Positions 1-5,667 of a DNA stretch of 8,973 nt are shown here, piece by piece. The position numbers and the translations under genes were made by a program. The stretch is taken from NCBI GenBank assembly GCA_021817625.1, contig JAKASY010000016.1, positions 2,235 through 11,207 on the forward strand, written 5' to 3'. The stretch is from Bacillota bacterium (lineage in GTDB: Bacteria > Bacillota_E > JAJZYS01 > JAILZS01). How positions within the stretch are numbered: position 1 is the first letter of the stretch; each line of letters begins with the position of its first letter. Below the pieces are notes generated by a model. The model was not told the DNA's origin. It saw only the letters and a program-made list of their open reading frames with translations, and searched no databases.

Positions 1-212
1 TCGCCACGGGCGACGGCGGGCACCGCTACGGCTTGCGGCTTGTCAGCCACCACCACTTCGTGTGCGACCGCTGCCGTCGCTGGTTCGACGTGCAGCCGGC
101 GGGTGTCCAGGGCGTCCGCCTGGGCGGCGGGGCGCAGGCCGGGCACCGCGTGGAGCGCGTCGAGGTCACGCTGCGGGGCCTTTGCGCCGACTGCCTCGCC
201 GCGTCGGGCTAG
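1..212 (+). CDS. Fur/PerR-family metalloregulator, C-terminal part (5' truncated by window)
   Basis: Only the last 69 codons are in the window; reading begins at base 3 and ends at TAG 210-212. The visible part is the dimerisation and metal-binding half of a Fur-family repressor. An HHHF segment is followed at once by a CDRC motif, then WFDV, and a second CADC motif lies near the C-terminus. In the family the two CxxC pairs hold a structural zinc. By alignment to Bacillus PerR from memory, the two regulatory histidines (H91, H93) and the aspartate equivalent to D104 are present. The position equivalent to D85 is glycine (RYG instead of RYD/RYE), and the usual glycine after the first CxxC is arginine. 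The DNA-binding half is missing from view, so PerR, Fur and Zur cannot be told apart. PerR-like is favoured because the D104 position is Asp, as in PerR, where Fur has Glu. The 3' end overlaps the convergent TetR gene by 47 bp. Confidence 0.85.
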   Translation, partial: ATGDGGHRYGLRLVSHHHFVCDRCRRWFDVQPAGVQGVRLGGGAQAGHRVERVEVTLRGLCADCLAASG

Positions 213-918
213 GGGGCCGCTCCGGAAGGCGCGTGGCCGGGGGCGCATCGCCCCCGGCCACGCCGTGCCAGAGCATGTCGACCAGGACGCGCGCGCTCCT
301 GGCGTGATCCGGGAAGCGCCGGCCGCCCTCGGGCGTGCGCATCTGCCCGACGAGCAGCATCGTGCGGTACGCGTGGCCCAGGAGCTCCGGGTCGACGTCC
401 CGCAGATCGCCGCGCGCCGCGCCCTCGCGCATGGCGGCCACCACGGTCTGGCCGACGGCGTCCTCGGCCGCCCGGATGGCCGCCAGCTGGCCGGGAGACA
501 GGTCGTCGCCCGCCTCGCGCATGAGGATCTCGAAGCGGCTCAGCGGCTCGGGCAGGGCGAGGATGCGCTCGGCGACGGCCACCAGGCGGTCTGGCAGCGG
601 CCCGGGGCCCTCGAGGACGCGCGTCGTCATCCGCCGCACGCGCCCGAACAGCTCGATGAGCGCCTGCGCCAGGAGCGTGCCCTTGTCCGCGAAGTGGTAG
701 TACAGCGCGGGCTTGGTCACGCCCGCCTGCTCGGCCACCATCTCGACCGTGACGGCGCGGTAGCCAAGGCGCATGAACAGGTCGCCGGCGACGCGCACGA
801 TCTGTTCGGTGGTCGGGACGCTGGTGTCGCCCAGGCGCGGCCTGCCCGGCGGACGGCGTGTGGCCGTTGCGATACCTCCGCATGCGATCCCTTGGCCGAT
901 AGCATACCACGCGGGCAT
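166..918 (-). CDS. TetR/AcrR-family transcriptional regulator
   Basis: The N-terminal helix-turn-helix is typical of TetR repressors: TTEQIVRVAGDLF, then GYRAVTVEMVAEQAGV, then KPALYYHFADKGTLL (about residues 36-80 from the ATG at 918). A helical ligand-binding and dimerisation domain follows, ending near the sequence ARVLVDMLWHGVAGG. The ligand is unknown. The start is uncertain. ATG 916-918 is the only canonical start upstream of the domain but has a weak ribosome-binding site. A perfect GGAGG at 875-879 lies 7 nt before an in-frame ACG (865-867), and a CTG lies at 832-834. Family members commonly begin just before the GRPRL-type segment seen at residues 25-29, which favours the later start (about 233 aa). 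The last 30 or so residues are Pro/Arg-rich, pass through a strong hairpin and run into the antisense of the Fur-family gene, so they are probably not part of the fold. It lies divergent to the ECF transporter operon, which it may control. Confidence 0.88.
   Translation of the reverse strand: MPAWYAIGQGIACGGIATATRRPPGRPRLGDTSVPTTEQIVRVAGDLFMRLGYRAVTVEMVAEQAGVTKPALYYHFADKGTLLAQALIELFGRVRRMTTRVLEGPGPLPDRLVAVAERILALPEPLSRFEILMREAGDDLSPGQLAAIRAAEDAVGQTVVAAMREGAARGDLRDVDPELLGHAYRTMLLVGQMRTPEGGRRFPDHARSARVLVDMLWHGVAGGDAPPATRLPERPPSPTRRGSRRKGPAA
231..263. terminator. 14-bp perfect hairpin between the fur-like and TetR 3' ends
   Basis: The arms 231-244 (GCGTGGCCGGGGGC) and 250-263 are exact reverse complements around a GCATC loop. 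The hairpin begins 19 nt after the stop of the Fur-family gene and lies inside the C-terminal tail of the convergent TetR frame. Its position fits a bidirectional terminator, though no T-tract follows on either strand. Confidence 0.6.
880..907. promoter_or_regulatory. Imperfect palindrome, candidate TetR operator
   Basis: The arms GCATGCGATC (880-889) and GATAGCATAC (898-907) match as an inverted repeat at 8 of 10 positions around an 8-nt spacer. The right arm contains TATGCT on the - strand (906-901), a plausible -10 box for the TetR gene. A GGAGG follows 22 nt downstream on that strand. TetR repressors usually bind short palindromes next to their own promoter, so autoregulation is a reasonable inference, perhaps with control of the divergent ECF operon. 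No good -35 box was found. An inverted repeat this imperfect could arise by chance. Confidence 0.4.
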
Positions 919-1051
919 GGTCGCCGGCCCTGCCAGCGCCTCCCGTCGGGTCCGCGGCAGGAGGGGCCGTGGGGCCGGTCGAAGCGTCGGCCAAGGCGTC
1001 GCCGCCCGCGAGCGGCGGCAAGGGCGAAGCCGGTCGACGAAGGAGACGAGC
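919..1051 (+). other. 5' leader region of the ECF operon
   Basis: This non-coding stretch precedes the ATPase gene. It holds several small GC-rich inverted repeats: GGCCG/CGGCC at 973-977 and 988-992, and GCCGCC/GGCGGC at 1001-1006 and 1014-1019. A 9-bp direct repeat, GCCGGTCGA, occurs at 974-982 and 1029-1037. Vitamin ECF transporters are often riboswitch-controlled, but no conserved cobalamin, TPP, FMN or THF riboswitch core was recognised here. The ribosome-binding site AGGAG at 1041-1045 closes the region. Confidence 0.35.
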
Positions 1052-2836
1052 GTGGGCGAGCCGTTCCTCCGTGCCGAGGGCCTGCGCTTTCGCTACGACG
1101 CGGGGCCGGAGGTCCTGTCCGGGCTCGACCTCGAGATCGGCCGGGGCGAGTACGCCGTGCTGCTCGGAGCGAACGGCTCGGGCAAGAGCACCCTGAGCCG
1201 CCTGGGCAACGCGCTCCTCACGCCGACGGCCGGGCGCCTCACGGTGTTCGGCCTGGACACCGCCGACCCGCAGAGCCTGTTCGCCATCCGCTCGCGCGTG
1301 GGCCTGGTGTTCCAGGTGCCCGACAACCAGATCGTCGCCACGACGGTCGAGGACGACGTCGCCTTCGGGCCCGAGAACCTCAACCTGCCGCCGCCCGAGA
1401 TCGCCCAGCGCGTGGACGAGGCGCTGCGCCTCACCGGCCTCCTGGCCATGCGCCAGCGCCCGCCCCACCTCCTGTCGGGCGGCCAGAAGCAGGCGCTGGC
1501 GGTGGCCGGCGCGCTCGCCATGCGCCAGGAGGCGATCATCCTGGACGAGGCGACGAGCATGCTGGACGGCGAGGGACGCGAGCACCTTCTTTCCTTGGTG
1601 AAGGACCTCCACCGGCGCGGCACGAGCGTTCTCCTCGTCACCCACCGCATGGAGGAGGCGGCCGGCGCGGACAGCGTGCACCTCCTCTACGGTGGTCGGA
1701 TCATCCGGAGCGGGCCGCCGCGCGACGTCTTCCAGGACGAGGAGGCGCTCGCCCGCTGCCGCCTCGCCCCGCCGGCGGTGCAGCGCATGGCCTCCCGCGT
1801 CCACCGTGCGCGGCCCGACCTGCCGGCCGCGGCGCTCTCCGTGGAGGAGCTCGTCGAGGCGCTCGCTCCCGCCCTGGGCACCGCCGGCCCGGGCGGCCCC
1901 GCCCCTGTCGGCGCGCTCCCCGCGGCCACCGGGGCGGGCTCGCTGGTGCGCGCGGAAGGCGTCGCCCATCGCTACCTCAAGGGCACGCCGCTCGCGGCCG
2001 ACGCTCTTCTTGACGGCGCTCTGCGCATCGAGCCCGGTGAGGCGGTCGCCCTCGTCGGCCGCACCGGCAGCGGCAAGTCGACGCTCCTGCAGCACCTGAA
2101 CGGCATCCTGCGCGCCGACGCCGGCCGCCTCGAGGTGGCCGGCGTCGACCTGCGCGCTGCCCGCCCCGACGTGTGGGCGGTGCGGCGACAGGTGGGCCTA
2201 CTCTTCCAGCAGCCCGAGGACCAGCTGTTCGAGCAGCTCGTGGGCGACGACGTGGCCTACGGGCCGTTCCAGATCGGCCTGTCGCTCGCCGAGGCGCGCG
2301 AGCGCGTGCGGTACGCGCTCGACAGTGTCGGCCTCGACTTCGAGGTGTTCAAGGACCGCCCGGTGTTCAGCCTGTCGGGCGGCGAGCGCCGCAAGGTCGC
2401 CCTCGCCGGCGTGCTCGCCCTGCGGCCGCGCCTTCTCGTCCTGGACGAGCCGCTCGCCAGCCTGGACCCGGAGTCGGCACGGGAGCTCGCGGCCACCATG
2501 CGGCGCCTCAAGGAGGCGGACGGCGTCGCGCTGGCTGTCGTGAGCCACCACCTGGACGAGCTCGTGCCCCTCATCGACCGCGTGGTCGTCATGGCCGAGG
2601 GGCGCACGGTCGCCGACCTGCGCACCGAGGAGGCGCTCGCCGGCGTCGGCGCGCTCGCGCGCTGGGGCATCGAGGTGCCGCCCTTCGCGGCCGTGACGGC
2701 GGCGCTGCGCCGGCGCGGCGCGCTCGCCCCCGGCCGGGCACCGCGCACGGCCGAGGAGGCCGCGGACCTGCTCGCGGCGGCGCTCGCTCCGGCCAGCGCC
2801 GGCGCCCCGCCGCCCGTGGCGAGGGGGCCCGCCTGA
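1052..2836 (+). CDS. ecfA: ECF transporter energy-coupling ATPase, fused A-A' double ABC domain
   Basis: This 594-aa protein carries two complete ABC ATPase domains and powers uptake by an energy-coupling factor transporter on the cytoplasmic face of the membrane. Domain 1 shows Walker A GANGSGKST (39-47), Q-loop glutamine 88 in FQVPDNQ, signature LSGGQ (141-145), Walker B ending at Glu166 and switch His198. Domain 2 shows Walker A GRTGSGKST (336-344), Q386 in FQQPEDQ, signature LSGGE (441-445), Walker B ending at Glu466 and His499. The acidic PDNQ and PEDQ stretches after the Q-loops are the Q-helix hallmark of ECF ATPases. A variable Ala/Pro-rich linker (about 250-297) joins the halves. Many Bacillota encode EcfA1 and EcfA2 as separate genes; here one polypeptide supplies both. 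GTG at 1052 is chosen because AGGAG lies 6 nt upstream and the ABC fold begins directly after it. The stop overlaps the ecfT start (TGATG), suggesting translational coupling. Confidence 0.95.
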   Translation: MGEPFLRAEGLRFRYDAGPEVLSGLDLEIGRGEYAVLLGANGSGKSTLSRLGNALLTPTAGRLTVFGLDTADPQSLFAIRSRVGLVFQVPDNQIVATTVEDDVAFGPENLNLPPPEIAQRVDEALRLTGLLAMRQRPPHLLSGGQKQALAVAGALAMRQEAIILDEATSMLDGEGREHLLSLVKDLHRRGTSVLLVTHRMEEAAGADSVHLLYGGRIIRSGPPRDVFQDEEALARCRLAPPAVQRMASRVHRARPDLPAAALSVEELVEALAPALGTAGPGGPAPVGALPAATGAGSLVRAEGVAHRYLKGTPLAADALLDGALRIEPGEAVALVGRTGSGKSTLLQHLNGILRADAGRLEVAGVDLRAARPDVWAVRRQVGLLFQQPEDQLFEQLVGDDVAYGPFQIGLSLAEARERVRYALDSVGLDFEVFKDRPVFSLSGGERRKVALAGVLALRPRLLVLDEPLASLDPESARELAATMRRLKEADGVALAVVSHHLDELVPLIDRVVVMAEGRTVADLRTEEALAGVGALARWGIEVPPFAAVTAALRRRGALAPGRAPRTAEEAADLLAAALAPASAGAPPPVARGPA

Positions 2837-3678
2837 TGGAGAACTTCGAGGTCCTGCGCTACGTGGTCATCGGCCAGTACCTGCCGACCGACTCCTTCGT
2901 CCACCGCATGGACCCGGCCCTAAAGCTCCTCTGCCTCGCGCTCGCCGTCCTGGCCGGCGCCTTCGCGGCCAGCTACACCGTCTCGGCGGCGCTGTTCGTG
3001 CTTACGCTCGGCCTCGTGCGCTTCGCCCGCGTGCCGGTCGGCTACGCCCTGAGCGGCCTCAGGCCGGCGCTTTGGCTGCTCGTCGCCTTCGTGCTCCTGG
3101 AGATCCTCTTCTACCAGCCGGCGTCGGCCGCCCACGCGCCCGTCCTCCTGGCGCTCGGGCCGGCGCGCGTCACGACCGTCTCCCTGCGCGTCACGGTCGT
3201 GGGCCTCGTGCGGGTGGTCACCTTCCTCCTCCTGATCAGCGCGTACACGCTCACCACGCGCACGGCGGACATGGCGCGCGCCGTCGAGCGCCTGCTCTCT
3301 CCCTTTCGGCGGGTCGGCGTGCCCGGGCGCGAGATCGGCCTGGTGTTCACCATCGCCCTGCGCTTCGTGCCCACCTTCGCGATCGAGCTGGAGAAGCTCA
3401 TGAAGGCGCAGGCCTCCCGCGGTAGCGGCCTCAAGCGACCGGCGCGCTGGAACCTCTGGGCGCAGGCCAGAGCGCGGCTCCCGCTCATCGTGCCGCTGTT
3501 CATGATCGCCCTCGCCCGCGCCGACGACCTCGTGCAGGCCATGGAGTCACGCGCCTACGTTCCATCCCGGACGCGCAGCGTGTATCGTTCGCATGTGCCC
3601 ACCCTGCTCGACTGGCTCGCGCTGGTCCTGGTGGCGGCCCTGTGCGCGGCCGCCTGGCGCCTGGGGGCCGTAGTGTAG
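2836..3678 (+). CDS. ecfT: ECF transporter transmembrane coupling protein EcfT
   Basis: This 280-aa membrane protein links the ATPases to the S component. Hydrophobic segments lie at about 29-61, 78-93, 112-140, 166-182, 215-228 and 255-278. The two cytoplasmic coupling helices that dock on the ATPases are visible. The first ends in QASRG (192-196), a standard Ala/Ser-Arg-Gly motif. The second reads AMESRAY (235-241), where the family usually has AMEARGY, so the second motif has Ser for Ala and Ala for Gly around the conserved Arg239. The N-terminal SFVHRMDPALKLL matches the usual opening of EcfT proteins (xxLHxLDPRxKLL). The ATG shares one base with the upstream TGA. The family assignment is secure. 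Whether this EcfT serves only the adjacent S component or other S components elsewhere in the genome cannot be judged. Confidence 0.94.
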   Translation: MENFEVLRYVVIGQYLPTDSFVHRMDPALKLLCLALAVLAGAFAASYTVSAALFVLTLGLVRFARVPVGYALSGLRPALWLLVAFVLLEILFYQPASAAHAPVLLALGPARVTTVSLRVTVVGLVRVVTFLLLISAYTLTTRTADMARAVERLLSPFRRVGVPGREIGLVFTIALRFVPTFAIELEKLMKAQASRGSGLKRPARWNLWAQARARLPLIVPLFMIALARADDLVQAMESRAYVPSRTRSVYRSHVPTLLDWLALVLVAALCAAAWRLGAVV

Positions 3679-3704
3679 CCAGAGGGCCACCTGGAGGGGA
3701 TCGC

Positions 3705-4250
3705 GTGACCCTGACCACCCGCAAGATCGTCGTGGCCGGCGTGTTCGCCGCCATATCGGTGCTTCTGGGCTTCACGGGCCTGGGCTACATCCCGGTGCCG
3801 AACGTCAGCGGCTCCGCCACGATCATGGGGGTGCCCGCGTACATCGGCTCCGTCCTCGAGGGCTGGCCCGTCGGCCTCGTGATCGGCTTCATCTTCGGCC
3901 TCTCGTCGTTCGCCCAGGCAGCGTCGCCGCTGTTCAAGGATCCCATCGTGGCCATCCTGCCGCGTCTGTTCATCGGCATAACGCCGTACCTGGCGTACCG
4001 AGCGCTCAAGGGGTGGAACCAGGTGGTCGCGTACGGCGTGGCGGGCGCCGTCGGATCGGCCACGAACACGGTGCTCGTCGTGGCCGCGATCATCCTCCGC
4101 CACTACGCCACCTTCGCCCAGATGCTGACGGTCATCCCGCAGGCGGTGGGTGAGCTGGTCCTGTCGGTGATCCTGACCACGGCGGTGTGCGCGGCTGCGT
4201 CTCGCGTCCAGATCGGGCGCCGCGAGTCGCGCATCTCGCGCGCGGGCTGA
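3705..4250 (+). CDS. ECF transporter substrate-specific (S) component, substrate unknown
   Basis: This 181-aa, largely hydrophobic protein with about six membrane segments lies 26 nt after ecfT. It resembles the vitamin-type S components gathered in the ECF_trnsprt/DUF3816-like group: an N-terminal TRKIVVAGVFAAISVLLG helix, then SATIMGVPAYIGSVLEG (37-53), FIFGLSSF (62-69), FKDPIVAILPRLFIG (77-91) and GSATNTV (117-123). S components bind the vitamin or cofactor and topple in the membrane to release it when EcfA hydrolyses ATP. Close relatives in this group handle several vitamins, so folate, pantothenate, pyridoxine-type and cobalamin-type substrates all remain open. GTG at 3705 is chosen because GGAGG lies 7 nt upstream and the first membrane helix follows at once. 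An earlier in-frame ATG at 3642 would overlap ecfT and add a hydrophilic extension. Placement directly after ecfA-ecfT suggests a dedicated partnership. Confidence 0.88.
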   Translation: MTLTTRKIVVAGVFAAISVLLGFTGLGYIPVPNVSGSATIMGVPAYIGSVLEGWPVGLVIGFIFGLSSFAQAASPLFKDPIVAILPRLFIGITPYLAYRALKGWNQVVAYGVAGAVGSATNTVLVVAAIILRHYATFAQMLTVIPQAVGELVLSVILTTAVCAAASRVQIGRRESRISRAG

Positions 4251-4258
4251 GGCGGGCG

Positions 4259-4585
4259 ATGGCGGGCGACGAGGGAGTCAAGGCGGGCGAGCCGCGGCCG
4301 GGGCTGATGCCGCACCGGCACCTGGAGGCCTGGCTGGCGGCGCGCCTCCTGCGCTACATGGAGCCCAAGGTCGAGACCTGGGTGCGCGCCTTCCTCGCAT
4401 CCGAGGAGGGCGCGGCGATGGTCGCGGACGTCGCGGCGGACGTCGTCGGCGACCTGTTCGACCCGAGCGGGCCAGGAGAGGGCGGGCTCGCCGAGCGCGT
4501 CCTCCTGGCGCTCGTGGCGCGCTATCTACGGCGACCCGCCTTCCTGGCCCAGGTGGAGGCGCTTCTGCTCAAGCCCAAGGCCTGA
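4259..4585 (+). CDS. Hypothetical protein, 108 aa, last gene of the ECF operon
   Basis: I do not recognise this family. The ATG at 4259 lies 8 nt after the S-component stop, with a GAGGCGGG ribosome-binding sequence overlapping that stop. A shorter form could start at the Met in LMPHRHLEAW (residue 17). The protein has no membrane segment or signal peptide and looks mostly alpha-helical and acidic. A segment rich in Trp, Leu and Arg (HLEAWLAARLLRYMEP) is followed by an Ala/Val/Asp-rich helix (VADVAADVVGDLFD), a Gly/Pro turn and a last helical segment (ERVLLALVARYLRRPAFLAQVEALL). There are no cysteines or obvious catalytic motifs. The tight spacing suggests co-transcription with the transporter, but spacing alone does not establish a role. 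It could be an accessory or regulatory subunit, or an unrelated passenger. It reads as a normal coding frame with GC-rich third positions like its neighbours. Confidence 0.65.
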   Translation: MAGDEGVKAGEPRPGLMPHRHLEAWLAARLLRYMEPKVETWVRAFLASEEGAAMVADVAADVVGDLFDPSGPGEGGLAERVLLALVARYLRRPAFLAQVEALLLKPKA

Positions 4586-4587
4586 TC

Positions 4588-4615
4588 CGGGCCGGGCGCC
4601 ATTCATGACGGCCCG
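4588..4615 (+). terminator. Weak hairpin after the ECF operon
   Basis: The arms CGGGCCG (4588-4594) and CGGCCCG (4609-4615) pair perfectly around a 14-nt loop, directly after the last stop of the operon. No T-tract follows, so this is only a candidate terminator or 3'-end stabilising stem. Confidence 0.3.
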
Positions 4616-4650
4616 TCGCATGGCGGCGACGTGGCAAAGGGCGATCGGCC

Positions 4651-4678
4651 TTGACCTTTCTCGGATAATGGATATGGG
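4651..4678 (+). promoter_or_regulatory. Candidate sigma-A-type promoter in intergenic region
   Basis: TTGACC (4651-4656, 5 of 6 to the -35 consensus) is followed after 16 nt by TATGGG (4673-4678, 3 of 6 to TATAAT). GATAAT at 4664-4669 is a better -10 match but is too close to the TTGACC. The patch is unusually AT-rich for this window. It points into the gene-free stretch, with transcription expected to start near 4685. Confidence 0.25.
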
Positions 4679-4702
4679 GTGGGCCCATGCAGTCGGCCCG
4701 GT

Positions 4703-4734
4703 TGTCGAGGGCCTCGACATCGCAGGTCCTCGAC
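4703..4734. repeat. Palindrome with an extra copy of one arm
   Basis: TGTCGAGG (4703-4710) and CCTCGACA (4712-4719) form a perfect 8-bp inverted repeat around a single G. CCTCGAC recurs at 4728-4734. In DNA this is a 17-bp dyad of the kind bound by dimeric regulators. In RNA the GTCGAGG strand could pair with either copy of CCTCGAC, giving two mutually exclusive stems. Dyads with 8-bp arms are not rare by chance at this GC content. Confidence 0.45.
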
Positions 4735-4871
4735 GCGCCAAGGAAGGCGGACGCGCCTGGGAGGGGGGCCGAAGCTGGTGGACGACGGGCTGCCTGCCCG
4801 CTCGCCGCCCCTGGCCGGATGCTAGCGTACGGCGCGCGCAGGCGCGGGGAGGTCCCACGGGCGCGAACCAC

Positions 4872-4909
4872 GGCGCCGCCCCGGGCCCGAAGGCGGTCGG
4901 GGCGGCGCC
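4872..4909 (-). terminator. Strong GC hairpin downstream of the SIMPL gene
   Basis: The arms GGCGCCGCCCC (4872-4882) and GGGGCGGCGCC (4899-4909) pair perfectly over 11 bp around a 16-nt loop, 11 bp past the SIMPL stop codon. Only scattered T residues follow on either strand, so it lacks a classical U-tract. Its position between a - strand gene end and a possible + strand transcript would allow it to act in both directions. Confidence 0.55.
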
Positions 4910-4920
4910 GTCGCTCTTCG

Positions 4921-5655
4921 CTACGGTACGAGGCGGTAGACGGCGGTGACGCTCGAGGAGATGGCCAGGCTCTGCGGCGGCAGGATGGCCGGTCCGTGGA
5001 CCGCGCTCGCGGCCGCGGTGAAGATCGGCCCGGGGCCCGGGTTCTGGTTCACGCTCAGCGACACCAGGGTGCCGAGGTGCTCGCCGGCCGCCGCGGCCAG
5101 GGCTGCCGCCTGGGCGTGCGCCTGCGCGAGGGCCGAGTCGTTGGCCCGCACGAGCAGTGCGTTCGGATTCGCGACCGTGAAGTTCACGCCGTTCACCTGG
5201 TTGGCGCCCGCCTTTACGGCCACGTCGATCAGGGTGCCGACGCTCGGGAGGTCGGTCGTCGTCACTTGCAGCTGGTCGGAGATCGTGTAGCCCGTGATGC
5301 GCGGCGCCTGGTTGCCGCTCGGGTTGTTCTGGTTCGGGTAGAGGTTGTAGTTCTCGGTCTGGAGGTCGCTCTTCGGCACGCCGGCCTTCTCCAGGGCGGC
5401 CACGATCGCGTTCATCACCCGGCTGTCCTGGGCCATGGCCTCGCCGGCGGTCGACGTGACCAGCTGGATGCCGACCGTGATCTGGGCCTCGGTCGGGGGC
5501 ACGGTCAGGGTGGACTGGCCTGTCACGGTGAGCGTGCCACCTGTGCCGGTGGCGGCGGCGACGCCGGCGCCCGGGCGGGCAACGGCCACGAGGACGGTCA
5601 GGCCGGCGAGGGCGACGACGGCCGCCGGGGCGAGCCAGCGAGCTGCTTGGCGCAT
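4921..5655 (-). CDS. Secreted SIMPL-domain protein (DUF541)
   Basis: This 244-aa protein belongs to the SIMPL (DUF541) family, whose members are exported, often oligomeric, and of poorly defined function. The N-terminus is a signal peptide: Arg at positions 2 and 6, a hydrophobic core at about 8-26 and an Ala-rich likely cleavage zone at 30-35. The mature part opens with the family's usual beta-strand pattern (LTVTGQSTLTVPPTEAQITVGI, written here only as a region at about 42-63). It continues through a helix with Asn/Asp-rich turns (SRVMNAIVAALEKAGV) and the TENYNLYPNQ stretch (about 101-110), then a repeat-like second half (VGTLIDVAVKAGANQVNGV). There are no cysteines. ATG 5655 is preceded by AAAGGAGGA at 5661-5669, a near-perfect ribosome-binding site that overlaps the stop of the upstream anti-sigma-like gene. 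It is the last gene of the sigma/anti-sigma operon, which points to an envelope role. Confidence 0.88.
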   Translation of the reverse strand: MRQAARWLAPAAVVALAGLTVLVAVARPGAGVAAATGTGGTLTVTGQSTLTVPPTEAQITVGIQLVTSTAGEAMAQDSRVMNAIVAALEKAGVPKSDLQTENYNLYPNQNNPSGNQAPRITGYTISDQLQVTTTDLPSVGTLIDVAVKAGANQVNGVNFTVANPNALLVRANDSALAQAHAQAAALAAAAGEHLGTLVSLSVNQNPGPGPIFTAAASAVHGPAILPPQSLAISSSVTAVYRLVP

Positions 5656-5667
5656 GGGAATCCTCCT

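Larger units (their letters stand above)
4586..4920. other. Gene-free intergenic region between convergent operons
   Basis: This 335-bp stretch separates the ECF transporter operon (+) from the SIMPL gene (-). I find no convincing protein-coding frame: the open frames here are Arg/Pro/Gly-rich, lack ribosome-binding sites and look like GC-driven shadows. It contains a comparatively AT-rich patch at about 4650-4680 with promoter-like hexamers, a palindrome at 4703-4719 with a second copy of one arm at 4728-4734, and an 11-bp-arm hairpin at 4872-4909. Together these could delimit a small RNA. Confidence 0.5.

Noticed and set aside
919..1051. Riboswitch upstream of the ECF operon
   Set aside because: Several small stems exist, but no conserved core of a known vitamin riboswitch was recognised. 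A covariance-model search would be needed to exclude it.
40..2013. Very long + strand open frame (657 codons) across the fur, TetR and ecfA region
   Set aside because: It is an Arg/Pro/Ala/Gly-rich shadow frame with no ribosome-binding site or domain, antisense or out of frame to clear genes.
209..2095. Long - strand open frame opposite ecfA
   Set aside because: It is a GC-driven antisense shadow of the double ATPase, and no recognisable motif is present.
4605..4949. 114-codon + strand frame in the intergenic region
   Set aside because: There is no ribosome-binding site and the composition is Gly/Arg/Pro-rich. It runs through the 4872-4909 hairpin and overlaps the SIMPL 3' end.
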